Shown here: one piece after another, positions 11,165 through 20,309 of the stretch
How the letters are laid out: the number at the start of each line of letters is the position of its first letter
How positions within the stretch are numbered: position 1 is the first letter of the stretch
Source of the DNA: Piezodorus guildinii
Taxonomy: Eukaryota > Arthropoda > Insecta > Hemiptera > Pentatomidae
Length of the DNA stretch: 64,000 bases
NCBI GenBank assembly: GCA_023052935.1
Contig: CM041297.1
Span: 48,155,917 to 48,219,916 of the forward strand
Direction of reading: 5' to 3'
Position numbers and translations under genes: made by a program
The notes under the pieces: model-generated
Seen by the model: the letters and a program-made list of their open reading frames with translations, nothing else
What the model was told of the DNA's origin: nothing
Database searches by the model: none

Positions 11165-11612
11165 TTCTCTTCTTTTGCTGTGACTTACGGAGTAGAGCTT
11201 TGGGGCACTATTAAACCAAATTCTTTCCGTATCCAATCTCTACAATCCAAAATCCTTCGTAAAATCCTCAATGCTCCTTACTGTACGAATAAACCGATCC
11301 ACAAAGACCTTAATGTTCCATATGTTGCTGATTTGGCACGAACCAAATACCATTTCTTTCATGGCGAACCCCTACTCTAATCCACTAGTTTCCATTATTT
11401 CTTTCCTTTTTCAATTTCTGATTATCCTCCGAGGCGTCTGAAAAGAAGATAGCCCTGAGATCTTCTAGTTCAAAATAATTTTGGTGTGCTTCCAATGAGA
11501 AGCTGCTCTACAAGTGTATCATTATTTTTATATTTTACTTTACATTTACTTGTTGTATCCATTTATACAGTAGTAAATAGCAATAAATATATATATATAT
11601 TTTTTAAATCCT
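11165..11612 (+). mobile_element. Jockey-type fragment (J1), 5'-truncated
   Basis: Encodes the very C-terminus of the J1 RT protein (TYGVELWG...RIQSLQSKILRKILNAPY...DLNVPYVADLAR), then a stop, a 3' UTR and an AATAAATATATA end. The frame breaks after FHGEP compared with the copies at 37.8 and 46.3 kb, so it is dead. The usual 5' truncation of target-primed reverse transcription explains the missing RT. Confidence 0.7.
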
Positions 11613-11814
11613 TTCCTGTGAAAAAATGATGATGATTACAATGAGGGACAAATTCGTGTTTTGAACTCTTGAATATACATATATCATGTAACTGAATTAA
11701 AAATGTATAAGATCAGACATATTATTTTCCATGAAGGATTAAATCCATTCATTGCAAATAACTTGATGAAACTTTTCTTTCCTTTATATTATATCTCCTT
11801 AATACTATTAAGTA

Positions 11815-12710
11815 TTGGGTTGATGCAAAATTTATGCAGGTTTCCTCTATTGCAATATCTTAATTCCAATTGTGTAAACAAAGCTAATCCTAACATTGAT
11901 CATTATTATACCAAAACAAACCTTATCTAATACTCTCTTTCACCATGAATTTGTTTAGTAAAATCGTTTTGTTCAGTGTGTTCAAAGATCTTGAATCGAA
12001 AATGTCAAAGTGCGATTTTCGTCAAATTTATTTTTACGAATTTAAATTAGGGCGCAGCGCTGCGCAAACGGCTCGTAATATTAATGAAGTGTGGGGTCAG
12101 GGGGCTATTAATGAGTGCACGGTGCAGCGTTGGTTCCAGAAGTTTCGCAGAGGAGATTTCGACCTCGAAGACAAGGAAGGTCGGGGCCGTCATCTTGCTC
12201 TGGACAACGACCAGCTGAGGTCAAAAGTGGAAGAAGACCCAACCAAAACCACACGAGAAATGGCGGCGGAACTCGGAACTCAAAAATTGCAACGTCTTTG
12301 CCCAGCATTGATGAATCGGAAGGGGCCGATCCTGCTCCACGATAACGCCAGACCACACGTTGCACAACCAACGCTTCGACGACTGCACGAGTTGGGCTAC
12401 GAAGTTTCCAACATCCGCCTTATTCACCTGACCTCTCTCCTACAGACTTCCACTTTTTCAGGCATCTGGACAACTTTTTGAGGGAGAAAAATTTTCAAAA
12501 CCAGGACGACATTGAAAATTCTTTTCGTGATTTCATTGAGTCCAGGGATTCGGATTTTTTTTCTGGTGGAATAAGAAAGCTTGTTGAACGTTGGCAAAAG
12601 TGCATTGATTCAGATGGAAATTATTTTGATTAAATATATATGGTTAAAGTAAAGATATGGCGTATTTACAATACCTACTAAAAACCTGCATTAATTTTGC
12701 ATCAACCCAA
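11815..12710 (+). mobile_element. Internally deleted mariner, copy 1
   Basis: An 896-bp Tc1/mariner element with TIRs starting TTGGGTTGATGCAAAATT at both ends and the obligatory TA duplication (11813-11814 and 12711-12712). It is about 0.4 kb shorter than a usual mariner because the middle of the transposase is missing. The copy at 30189-31087 is nearly identical and shares exactly the same deletion junction, so the deleted form itself was mobilised. Confidence 0.9.
11945..12633 (+). pseudogene. Mariner transposase remnant, deleted and frameshifted
   Basis: The N-terminal helix-turn-helix region is present (RSAAQTARNINEVWGQGAIN...VQRWFQKFRRGDFDLED), through TTREMAAELGTQ. It is joined in frame to KLQRLCPALMNRKG and the second catalytic motif LLHDNARPH. 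The block that normally carries the first catalytic aspartate (a TGDE/TCDE-type motif) is absent. A 1-base deletion near 12404, relative to the twin copy, shifts the frame after LGYEV, so the third motif (SPDLSPTDFHFF in the twin) is out of frame. It belongs to the cecropia/Hsmar1-like group by sequence memory. Confidence 0.85.
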
Positions 12711-12715
12711 TAATT

Positions 12716-13447
12716 ACACACATAGGAACCATACATTATCACTCTTTATTATTCTCACAATTCGAAGAGCATAACTCACAAATAAAATTATTTAATATCT
12801 GTTTTATTTAATATACGAGATTTTCTACACTTACTTGAGTTTCCAATTCAGCTTGAACCTCCAGAAATTGTCATTTATTTCCCTTAACCTATCATGATAG
12901 TAAGGCATTTCCTCAATTGATAGTGATGATTCTTGTAATAACTTCTCCAGCCATTAAACTGACTTTTACAAACTGCACGTTTTGATCTAAATTTATTCAT
13001 CGTCCCTAATATTGTATCTGCTTAATACTATTAAATAATTTCACACTTAAGAACCATACATTATCACTCATTATTATTCGAACAGCTGTTTTTATTTAAC
13101 ATCTATTTTATTTAATATAAAATATTTTACCTCTATTTAAGTAAAACAACAAAGAATAACGGGTCGGTTAGTGTAAGAAAAATTGGTCATATTTGTAAAA
13201 ATGTAAAGCGTATCTAATTTACCTATGTATATGTATATTTGTTATGTATAATATATTATATTAATCAGTAAATATAATATCAATATGTATAGCTACTAGT
13301 GACACACCTCTTTTTTTTTAGTTGTTCCATTTGAATGTTTTGTCATTTATGTTTTAAAAAAAAACTTATTGACCTATTTAGTGTTTTTCGTTATAGAAGA
13401 AGTGTACGTATTAAGAAAATATTATGTTTATGTAATCATTTCAGTTC
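12716..13447. other. Non-coding AT-rich stretch
   Basis: No gene is seen. Two imperfect direct copies of a segment containing GAACCATACATTATCACTC (about 12725 and 13051) followed by Hemiptera-like AT-rich DNA suggest an old local duplication. Confidence 0.3.
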
Positions 13448-13803
13448 ATTGTTACATTTAATTGTACCTTTTACAGCCCATGAAGGTTTCAGTATTTACA
13501 GAGATTCGTACTGTTTCACGACCAACTGCAGTGCAAGGAGGTAATTATGTCTAAATCACGCTTCGCCGCAAGGTTTTCTCAAATTTTGGGTACCCACTTT
13601 ATAGAGGCTGGGTATGCCTTGAGGAGGTTCTCCATATTCCACGATCGCACCATGCCTAAAATAATTTTGCCTCAGTCGGGTTTCGAACCTAGGACCCGAA
13701 TAAAGGCTTGTGCTCTGTCGGCTAGACCACGCCGCATACAGGGCAAAATCACCAATTTAGGTGGACAAAAGTTTGGAATTTTTAATGCTTCAACTTTTTT
13801 ATT

Positions 13804-14268
13804 GAAGTTATGCCGACTTGAAGTGGGTCAATTCAGTTTCTCGCCGACAGTATTTCCTGGGAGTATTCCTATTCCGCACTTTTAATACCCAAAGTCCATC
13901 CTACATTTTTGACCTACTTATCCCTTGTTCATCAGTACATTCGTTTAACACAAGATCCCAACCCACTAACTTCTATTTTCCTGGGATCACTTGTAGCTGG
14001 GAGGCTAGCGTAACAGCCTCCAATGCCAAAGGTCACGGGTTCAAACCCACAGGTGGTACTAGGATTTTTTAATGAGAGTAAAAAATTCTTAGTTACGCCG
14101 TCCTTCGGAGGGGACGTTAAAAGGTGGTCCCGAGCCTGTGCGATGTCAGGTACTCTTTAAAGATCCCTATCCTATTAAAACCTGGATAGGCAAAATTTAG
14201 GACTCCCACTGTAGCATCGTCCGATTAGCCATAGTAGCATAAAGTGACGTTAAATAAATAGATAAATA

Positions 14269-14340
<72 letters not shown>

Positions 14341-14805
14341 GTCTATTTTCCTTCTCATCGAACATCATTCTTTAAAAAATCCTTTAGTTTGCGTGCCTCA
14401 CTTTGGAATTCCATACCTACCTCTATACGAAAAGCATCTTGACCTCATTTAAAAACAAATTATTCCACCATCTCCTCAGTAATCAGTCTTCCGAATAATT
14501 GTACAAAAAATTAAGAATAATAGTCATATTTCAAGATATAGTATCTCTGTATGCACATGTTTTCAGTATTATACAGTCATACATGAATGTTCTATTGTCG
14601 TTGTATTTACTACACTATAAATAATGCAAGTAGTAGACATATTTCGTTAAAGCAATATTTTTTATAAATAATATAACTATAACCTAAGGTTTGTTTTTGT
14701 AATGTTTTTATTTTTAAGCCAGACATAATACTCAGATTTGTACTTTTTTGTTATTCTTAGGGCACGGAAGTCCCAGAATAAAATTTATTTTTCTTCTTCT
14801 TCTTT
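13804..14805 (+). mobile_element. CR1/Jockey-type fragment (J2), nested, itself carrying a SINE-A
   Basis: The frame from about 13816 reads LKWVNSVSRRQYFLGVFLF, then VHSFNTRSQPTNFYFP up to 13982. After the SINE-A (13983-14341 plus its duplication) it continues SHRTSFFKKSF, SLRASLWNSIPTSIRKAS, typical of the C-terminal region of CR1/L2-type elements. One stop follows and the 3' UTR ends with CCCAGAATAAA and TTC repeats. The fragment sits inside the Transib-like element; its own duplication is unclear because both borders are T-rich. Confidence 0.7.
13983..14341 (+). mobile_element. SINE family A, copy 2, with long (TA)n tail
   Basis: Flanked by TCTATTTTCCT (13972-13982 and 14342-14352). The tRNA-like head has a clear B box (GGGTTCAAACCC around 14037-14048); the body is as in copy 1; the TAAATAAATA tail runs into about 65 bases of TA repeat before the duplication. 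The tail array lies inside the duplication, so it grew from the SINE tail. Confidence 0.9.
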
Positions 14806-15569
14806 TATTATTTTTCAGTAAGACGCTTAATACTAATATTTCTCGCCATACCGGGATTACAAATAAATAGTAAATGAGTGAATTATTCCTGTCCACACAA
14901 GTGCCTAATAACCGGCAATAGGATTATCTGTATTCGATGGCCATTTATTATGTTAAAGGTGTGTGTAGCGCAAAGTATTTTTGCTTTTATTTAACGATGG
15001 ACATTGCTGAGACAGATAAGACATTTTATTTCCACACTCGTTATTGAATATACATTCTTATCTACATTTAGAGTTAATTTAGCGATTTGTAAATTTATAC
15101 CCCAATTCAATAACGAAAAACTATATAACCCCCAAGTTACCCCAAGGATTGGTTTTTAGGATTTGTTTCATCAAACCTTCTAGTCTTTAAATACTGCAAT
15201 GAGTTTTTGCGATTTTTTGCGTTTTTGGGGGATACATAATTTTGTTTAAACACAACACTACGAATCAAAAGATTTACAATTTATGATTTGAAGAGTTTCC
15301 TAAATTATTTAAAATACATCTATTAGAAGCTTTCAGCCACTACGAGCCCTTATTAGACTTTTTGTAATATATTCCCCATATTCTGGAACTTCAAACGTAA
15401 AATGTTGGGAAGTTTTAGATTTTAACAAATAAATTCAATTTTTTACCATTGTGCGCTTGCCAATCGTATCAAAAAATTCATTTTTTCTTGTAATTTTTAT
15501 TCTTTAATCTGGTACTCTAAGAGTTGAATTTGGACAAGTTTCAGAATTTGGTCCACCTAAATCGGTCAT

Positions 15570-16870
15570 CTCTAATTTTCATCTTGCACCATGCCATCTC
15601 CCAGTATGCTATAAAATATTCTCGTCAATTCTAACTAGTCGAATCACGGAATGCGCTGAGAAAATTATCGGAGATTACCAATGTGGTTATAGGCGGAATC
15701 GCTCGACTATTGACCAAATATTTTCCATACGTCAATAATAGAGAAAAAATTGGAATACAACGGTGTAGTCCATCAACTTCATATCGATTTTAAAAAGGCT
15801 TATGATTCAATAGACCGTCAGAAGCTATATAACATCATGATTGAACAGGGAATACCTAGAAAGTTAGTAAACCTAGTTGAGATGTGTTTGTCGGAAACAT
15901 TCCGTAAAGTTAGAATCGGTCATAATTACTCCGAGAGATTTGAGGTGCGATCGGGTTTGAAACAGGATGATTCCCTTTCACCTGTGTTATTTAATATAGC
16001 TTTAGAATATGTCATAGAAAATGTGATGTGTACCGAGAAAGGCTTAAATATGGATGACAAGATTCCGGTTTTGGGGTATGCCGATGATTTGGTACTGCTA
16101 GGTGAAGGCACGGAAGTCATACAACTTAATACAAGTGTGTTAATAACAACCGGTAAAGAAATAGGACTCGAATTAAATACCGATAAGACGAAATATATGA
16201 TTAGTAGCAGAAACGGTGTCGATCTTGGTGATATTGTTGTATCAGGGCATACTTTTGAACACGTAGAGAAATTCAGGTATTTAGGTTCAATTATAACTAG
16301 AAAAAATGAAATCCAGGAAGAAATAAAGTCCCGGTTAAAGGTGGGAAATGCGTGTTATTATTCAGTTGCTAAGTTACTTAGTTCGCGGCTTCTATCTAAA
16401 AACTTAAAGATTAGAATTTATAAAACTAGTATTCTTCCAACGGTTCTTTACGGATGTGAAACGTGGCCGCTTACTTTGAAGGATGAACAACGGCTTAAGA
16501 TTTTCGAAAATAAGGTACTGCGTAAAATATTTGGTCCGAAGAGAGATGAGGTTACTGGGAGTTTAGAAGGTTGCACAACGCGGAATTGCGGAACTTGTAT
16601 TCTGTGAATATAATTGAGCTGATTACATCGCAGAGGCTCAAATGGGTGAGTAAAGTTGTTAGGCTCGATGAGAAGCGGATTCCGAGAAAGATGGTATTCG
16701 CTGATCCGACTGGTAGGCGTCCGAAAGGTAGGCCGAAGCGTGGATGGAAGGATTGCGTTAAGGCCGATCTCGGGGGCTTGGGCTTGAATGGTGAACATTG
16801 GACGAGTCTGTGTAGGCGGATTTTGGTGGTATCGGCATCGAACCTTCGGGTTCGCTAAGCCTACTATTAT
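15570..16870 (+). mobile_element. RTE-like non-LTR fragment with (ATT)n tail, copy 1
   Basis: Inserted in the Transib-like element with an 11-bp duplication AAATC(G/A)GTCAT (15559-15569 and 16871-16881). It is 5'-truncated within the RT domain and ends in a short ATT repeat, typical of RTE-type 3' ends. A second copy, more truncated, is at 29265-29954. Confidence 0.8.
15600..16858 (+). pseudogene. Reverse transcriptase remnant of the (ATT)n-tailed element
   Basis: In order, in two to three frames: YKIFSSILTSRITECAEKII, DYQCGYRRNRSTIDQIF (15.6-15.73 kb), a frameshift near 15738, then the long frame from 15750 with HIDFKKAYDSID, GLKQDDSLSPVLFNIALEY, the catalytic YADDLVLLGEG, KYLGSII-type and VLYGCETWPLTLKDEQRL motifs. 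A further shift near 16570 moves the GRRPKGRPKRGWKDC C-terminus to another frame. The D for G change in LKQDD (usually KQGD) may be a further lesion. This is the RT family often annotated in insects as endonuclease-reverse transcriptase. Confidence 0.8.
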
Positions 16871-16915
16871 TAAATCAGTCATATTTTCAACTGTGCGCCG
16901 CTCCCTATTATTGTT

Positions 16916-18125
16916 ATTATATTTTACCATAGAAAAATTGAAAACCAAAAATTGGTCAATACATCAAAAATTTTTCAATTTATTTTTAATTAGTACACTT
17001 TCGATTTTAATATGAACATTTTTTCCATTGCTCGGAATTTAAACTTAGCAGCTTTGGTTGATTTTAGATGCTATAGTCAAGGGGAGAATCACAGAGATAG
17101 ACATATACCAAAAATTTATATCACTTACGATTTCTCATATTATATTATATCTCTTAGCATTGAGAAGATCCCCTAAGTTTATGGAGCTTTCGAAGGAGAG
17201 AACATAGTTATCTGTTTGGGAAAGCCTACGCTATATTCCAGGGTCCTCTGGCATGTTATTATATTTTGACTACATTACAGCTCAAATACATAAATTAGGA
17301 TAAGGCCCTGAATACATTACCCCACATCCCTATTCTACCCGATGGTATTACTGTGTCGATGGGATTATATCTATGAGAAATCCAAGCTCTAAAACCTCAA
17401 TATCTAATAATTCTGAGAGTAATTTAGGGTGTTGATTGTTTTTATTTTCTTGTTTTATTATCTATTAACAAGCTGACAAGGCTAGTTCAGCCTGTAATAG
17501 ATTTTTTTTTAAAATGTGACAAAATGTTTTTTTTATGTGCAATATAAAAGAATGATTAAAGAAATCCTGAAAATGGCAAAGGCCGAAACGGAGTGAGAAA
17601 TAAAAAAAGAAATAAAGAAGTGTTGAGTGAAAATGGATCATTTTATTTTAAAATAACATAGCAATTATATGATATAGTTAATAATTTAATCTTTACAAGA
17701 AAGAGAGTTGTATAAAAAAAAAAAAAAAAATATAAAATACTTTTTGGTTTATTGTTTCCAACATTGGAGGATTGAAATCGACCAAGGTAAAGAAAAAAAA
17801 AGCGTCTAAAATTTAATATCTCACGTTTACCCAAATAACGAATAAGAAAAAGTCAGTAATATATGTTATACGATTAAAAATCATTAATAAGCTTTTGCTG
17901 GCAAAGCATTACAGCTGAAAAAAGATATGTTCGAGAGATGCCCCTGACTGTTTTTGCTATTGCTGATTTATTTTATTATGCACATTTAACACCAAATACT
18001 ATTTAGAATTATTAACTTCTCCAATAGTTAACCCAAGTTTTTCTGTCAATCAAAAATTTCATATGCATTATAAATACCTTTTTATGTCGTAAGTGTATAT
18101 TTTTATCTTTTCTCTTGTTTCTTGT

Positions 18126-18158
<33 letters not shown>

Positions 18159-18431
18159 TGCATTATTATTAGAATTTATTCCTTGAGTTCGTTTATTTTT
18201 CATTTTGATTGTTTAATTCTATTTCATTTACACTTTCTAATACTCGAAGATAGAAAACTTTCACTTTTCTTTAAACAGTAATATTATTCTAAAATGACGA
18301 AACTGAACATAACCATTAAAGGTAATGATGATACATTATCATTATGGTTCTCACATACTATGATAACACTATAAAAAAAAATGCGTCAGTTATGTTGTAT
18401 AATTAAAAGCCATTATTTGAGGAATTATTGG
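16916..18431. other. AT-rich DNA without recognised genes
   Basis: Contains a GC-moderate patch at about 17150-17420 that I cannot assign, and at about 17566-17592 a CCTGAAAATGGC...GGCCGAAACGG motif of the hammerhead-like type seen elsewhere. A poly(T) run of about 30 lies at 18128-18157. Segments near 17855, 18385 and 19795 share AATTAAAA(A/G)(T/C)CATTA and look like scattered copies of one old repeat. The stretch 18281-18372 resembles 25866-25975. Confidence 0.35.
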
Positions 18432-18790
18432 ATTGAGCGGCGTAGTCTAGTGGATAGAGCACTAATCTGCTGTTCTCCGTGTCCTCGGTTTGAATCCCGG
18501 CTATGACAGAATATTATTTATTCTGCTAATTAAGTCGGGGGAGAGAGAAGAGAGGGGGCGACACTAGGGCATGGAGACCCTTTGGGGGGGGGGAGGGAGG
18601 AGACTCAGCCTCTTAAAAAGTGGGTACCCAAATTGGGGAAAAAACCTTGCGGCTGAGCGTGATCAAGGCCTAATGACCTCATTGCACGGTACAGTCGTAC
18701 AATTGTACAAATCACGTACAAACAGTACGAATCTTTATTTGTACTGAGCCCAAGACCTTTCATGGGTTGTTGACGTAAAGGTATTTTTAT
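18432..18790 (+). mobile_element. SINE family B, copy 2
   Basis: tRNA-like head with A box (TAGTCTAGTGGATAGAGC) and B box (GGTTTGAATCCC), then the shared body AAAGTGGGTACCCAAA, CTTGCGGCTGAGCGTGATC, CCTTTCATGGGTTGT. The head is followed by a purine-rich G-tract insertion not present in the other two copies. Confidence 0.8.
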
Positions 18791-19274
18791 TATTTCTTTT
18801 TAAAGCTTTCAAAAGTGATATTATAGCTGGAAAAAAAAAAAAAGTGGTCGATAAATTATTGCCGCTCAATTATTATTGCACATTACTTATTAATGCAGAA
18901 ATAAATTATTTAACAAAACGACAACATTCAAATCCGTTTAGAAATAATAGTGATACAGCGTTTGAAACTAAGAAGTTATGATTGGCCTTTAAATTAAATA
19001 TAAATTGGTTGTGTAGTTAGTTCATCTATCTTAAGCTCTTTCATTAACTTATTGCTATAAATATTAATGAATTGTCTAAACAGTTAAATAAATTATAATA
19101 TTATTCGGAAATAATAATCAATTGTGTAATAATTTGCATCGTTTTTCCTACTTGTAATTTTTAAAAACCTAGCCTTAAAATAATTTTAAGTTTCAATTAA
19201 AACATTTTATATTAAATAAAATAACAAGAACTTGGGTACATGTGGTTTTATCAACTTTTTATTACGACTTTGTA

Positions 19275-19328
<54 letters not shown>

Positions 19329-19905
19329 TTAAGATTTTAAGATTTCCAACAATATGTTAGTTATTAATATCACTGCTGTTATTTCAAAAAAATAAATTCT
19401 TCTCGGAAAATGTTTTTGTTTTTCGGTTCCTTTTTTTCACTAGTAATCAACTAATCCTTATCATAATTTATATCTGTTCATTTCTTACTTATCCTAGCAA
19501 TGAAAAATGTTTAATTGAAATTTCAGCTCAGTCAGAATATTCCAAAAATTATATGTATTGTAAATTGGCTAATTTCCGTTTTAAATGCTATTTATGCTTG
19601 AATAATCGTTTTTGTTAGAAAATAGTCACTTAGAAGAACTTACCAGTGTTTATGAAAAATTACGGAGTACTTATGGATTTCATGTAGTATTTATTATACA
19701 CACACACCAGTTATTTAATACATTTATTACAATAATAATGGAATTATTTATACAACTTTGTAGCTCACAAATAATAATTGATTTATTTATTATGTCATAT
19801 AATTAAAAATCATTAATTAATTGTTGATAGAGCATTGTAAATGAAAAAGATGTGATCAACAGATCTAGGATCTATTCTTCCTTGCCATGTCATATTTCGT
19901 GTATA
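18791..19905. other. AT-rich DNA upstream of the foldback element
   Basis: No gene is seen. It holds a (TA)n array at about 19277-19320 and a short CACACACAC tract near 19699. Confidence 0.3.
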
Positions 19906-19910
19906 TATAG

Positions 19911-20090
19911 CATTTCCAAGTCAATTGTAACCTTTTCCAAGTCAAATGTAACTTTTTCCATTTCAAATGTAACCTTTTCCAAGTCAAATGTAACCCTTTC
20001 CATTTCAAATGTCACCTTTTCCAAGTCAAATGTCACCTTTTCCATTTCAAATGTTACCTTTTCCAAGTCAAATGTCACCTTTTTCTTCAC
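19911..20090 (-). repeat. Left outer array of 21-bp repeats
   Basis: Eight 21-bp units alternate between TTTTCCAAGTCAAATGTAACC-like and TTTTCCATTTCAAATGT-like versions, giving a 42-bp higher-order period. On the minus strand they read as an uninterrupted heptapeptide array (VTFDLEK/VTFEMEK). The mirrored array at 24260-24445 reads the same on the plus strand, so both frames point outward. The frame is a consequence of the 21-base period; real coding is unproven. Confidence 0.85.
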
Positions 20091-20309
20091 TTCTAGCCTT
20101 AAATATTCCGTTTTATTTATTTATTTATTGAAAAATAATTAGTTTTATTAACATTATGACTTTTTTAATCATTTTGGCATATAATAATTGATATTTTTTT
20201 TGGGTCTCTTAGATGTTTGATATCAAGTTCTGTTTTTTACTAGCTAATATTTAAAAAAATTTATTATCGTCTATTTAGTTTTAAGATAGTTGTTGATTTT
20301 GATTTTTTA

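Larger units (their letters stand above)
13735..16894 (+). mobile_element. Transib-like non-autonomous transposon, copy 1 (heavily nested)
   Basis: Flanked by an exact 5-bp duplication CGCCG (13730-13734 and 16895-16899). The termini are inverted repeats of about 38 bp: left CATACAGGGCAAAATCACC..., right end reading CACAGTTGAAAATATGACT... on the minus strand. Transib elements are known for CGNCG target duplications and a CAC(A/T)(A/G)TG terminal heptamer, related to the RAG heptamer CACAGTG. Removing the nested insertions leaves about 0.85 kb without coding capacity, matching the size and sequence of the copy at 49055-50052. The classification is inference from ends and duplication. Confidence 0.65.
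13455..16908 (-). mobile_element. SINE family B, copy 1, split by a Transib-like insertion
   Basis: The body lies at 13455-13734 and the last nine 5' bases at 16900-16908, with a candidate 7-bp duplication ATTGTTA outside (13448-13454 and 16909-16915). Read on the minus strand it starts GGGAGCGGCGTGGTCTAG (pol III A box), then has a B box (GGTTCGAAACCC) and the family body AAGTGGGTACCCAAA... and CCTTGCGGC. The Transib-like element inserted in the SINE head, duplicating CGCCG. Confidence 0.8.

Noticed and set aside
18128..18157. Long poly(T) run as a retroposon poly(A) tail
   Set aside because: No target duplication or retroposon body next to it was found; simple homopolymer is sufficient.
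18432..18500. Functional tRNA gene
   Set aside because: The A and B boxes are present but the cloverleaf is not intact and the sequence continues into a SINE body repeated at other sites; the same applies to the heads at 13.7, 26.97, 43.9 and 62.9 kb.
19852..20142. 96-codon plus-strand frame with SNVTFSKSNVTF repeats as a gene
   Set aside because: It is the antisense shadow of the 21-bp tandem array in the foldback arm.
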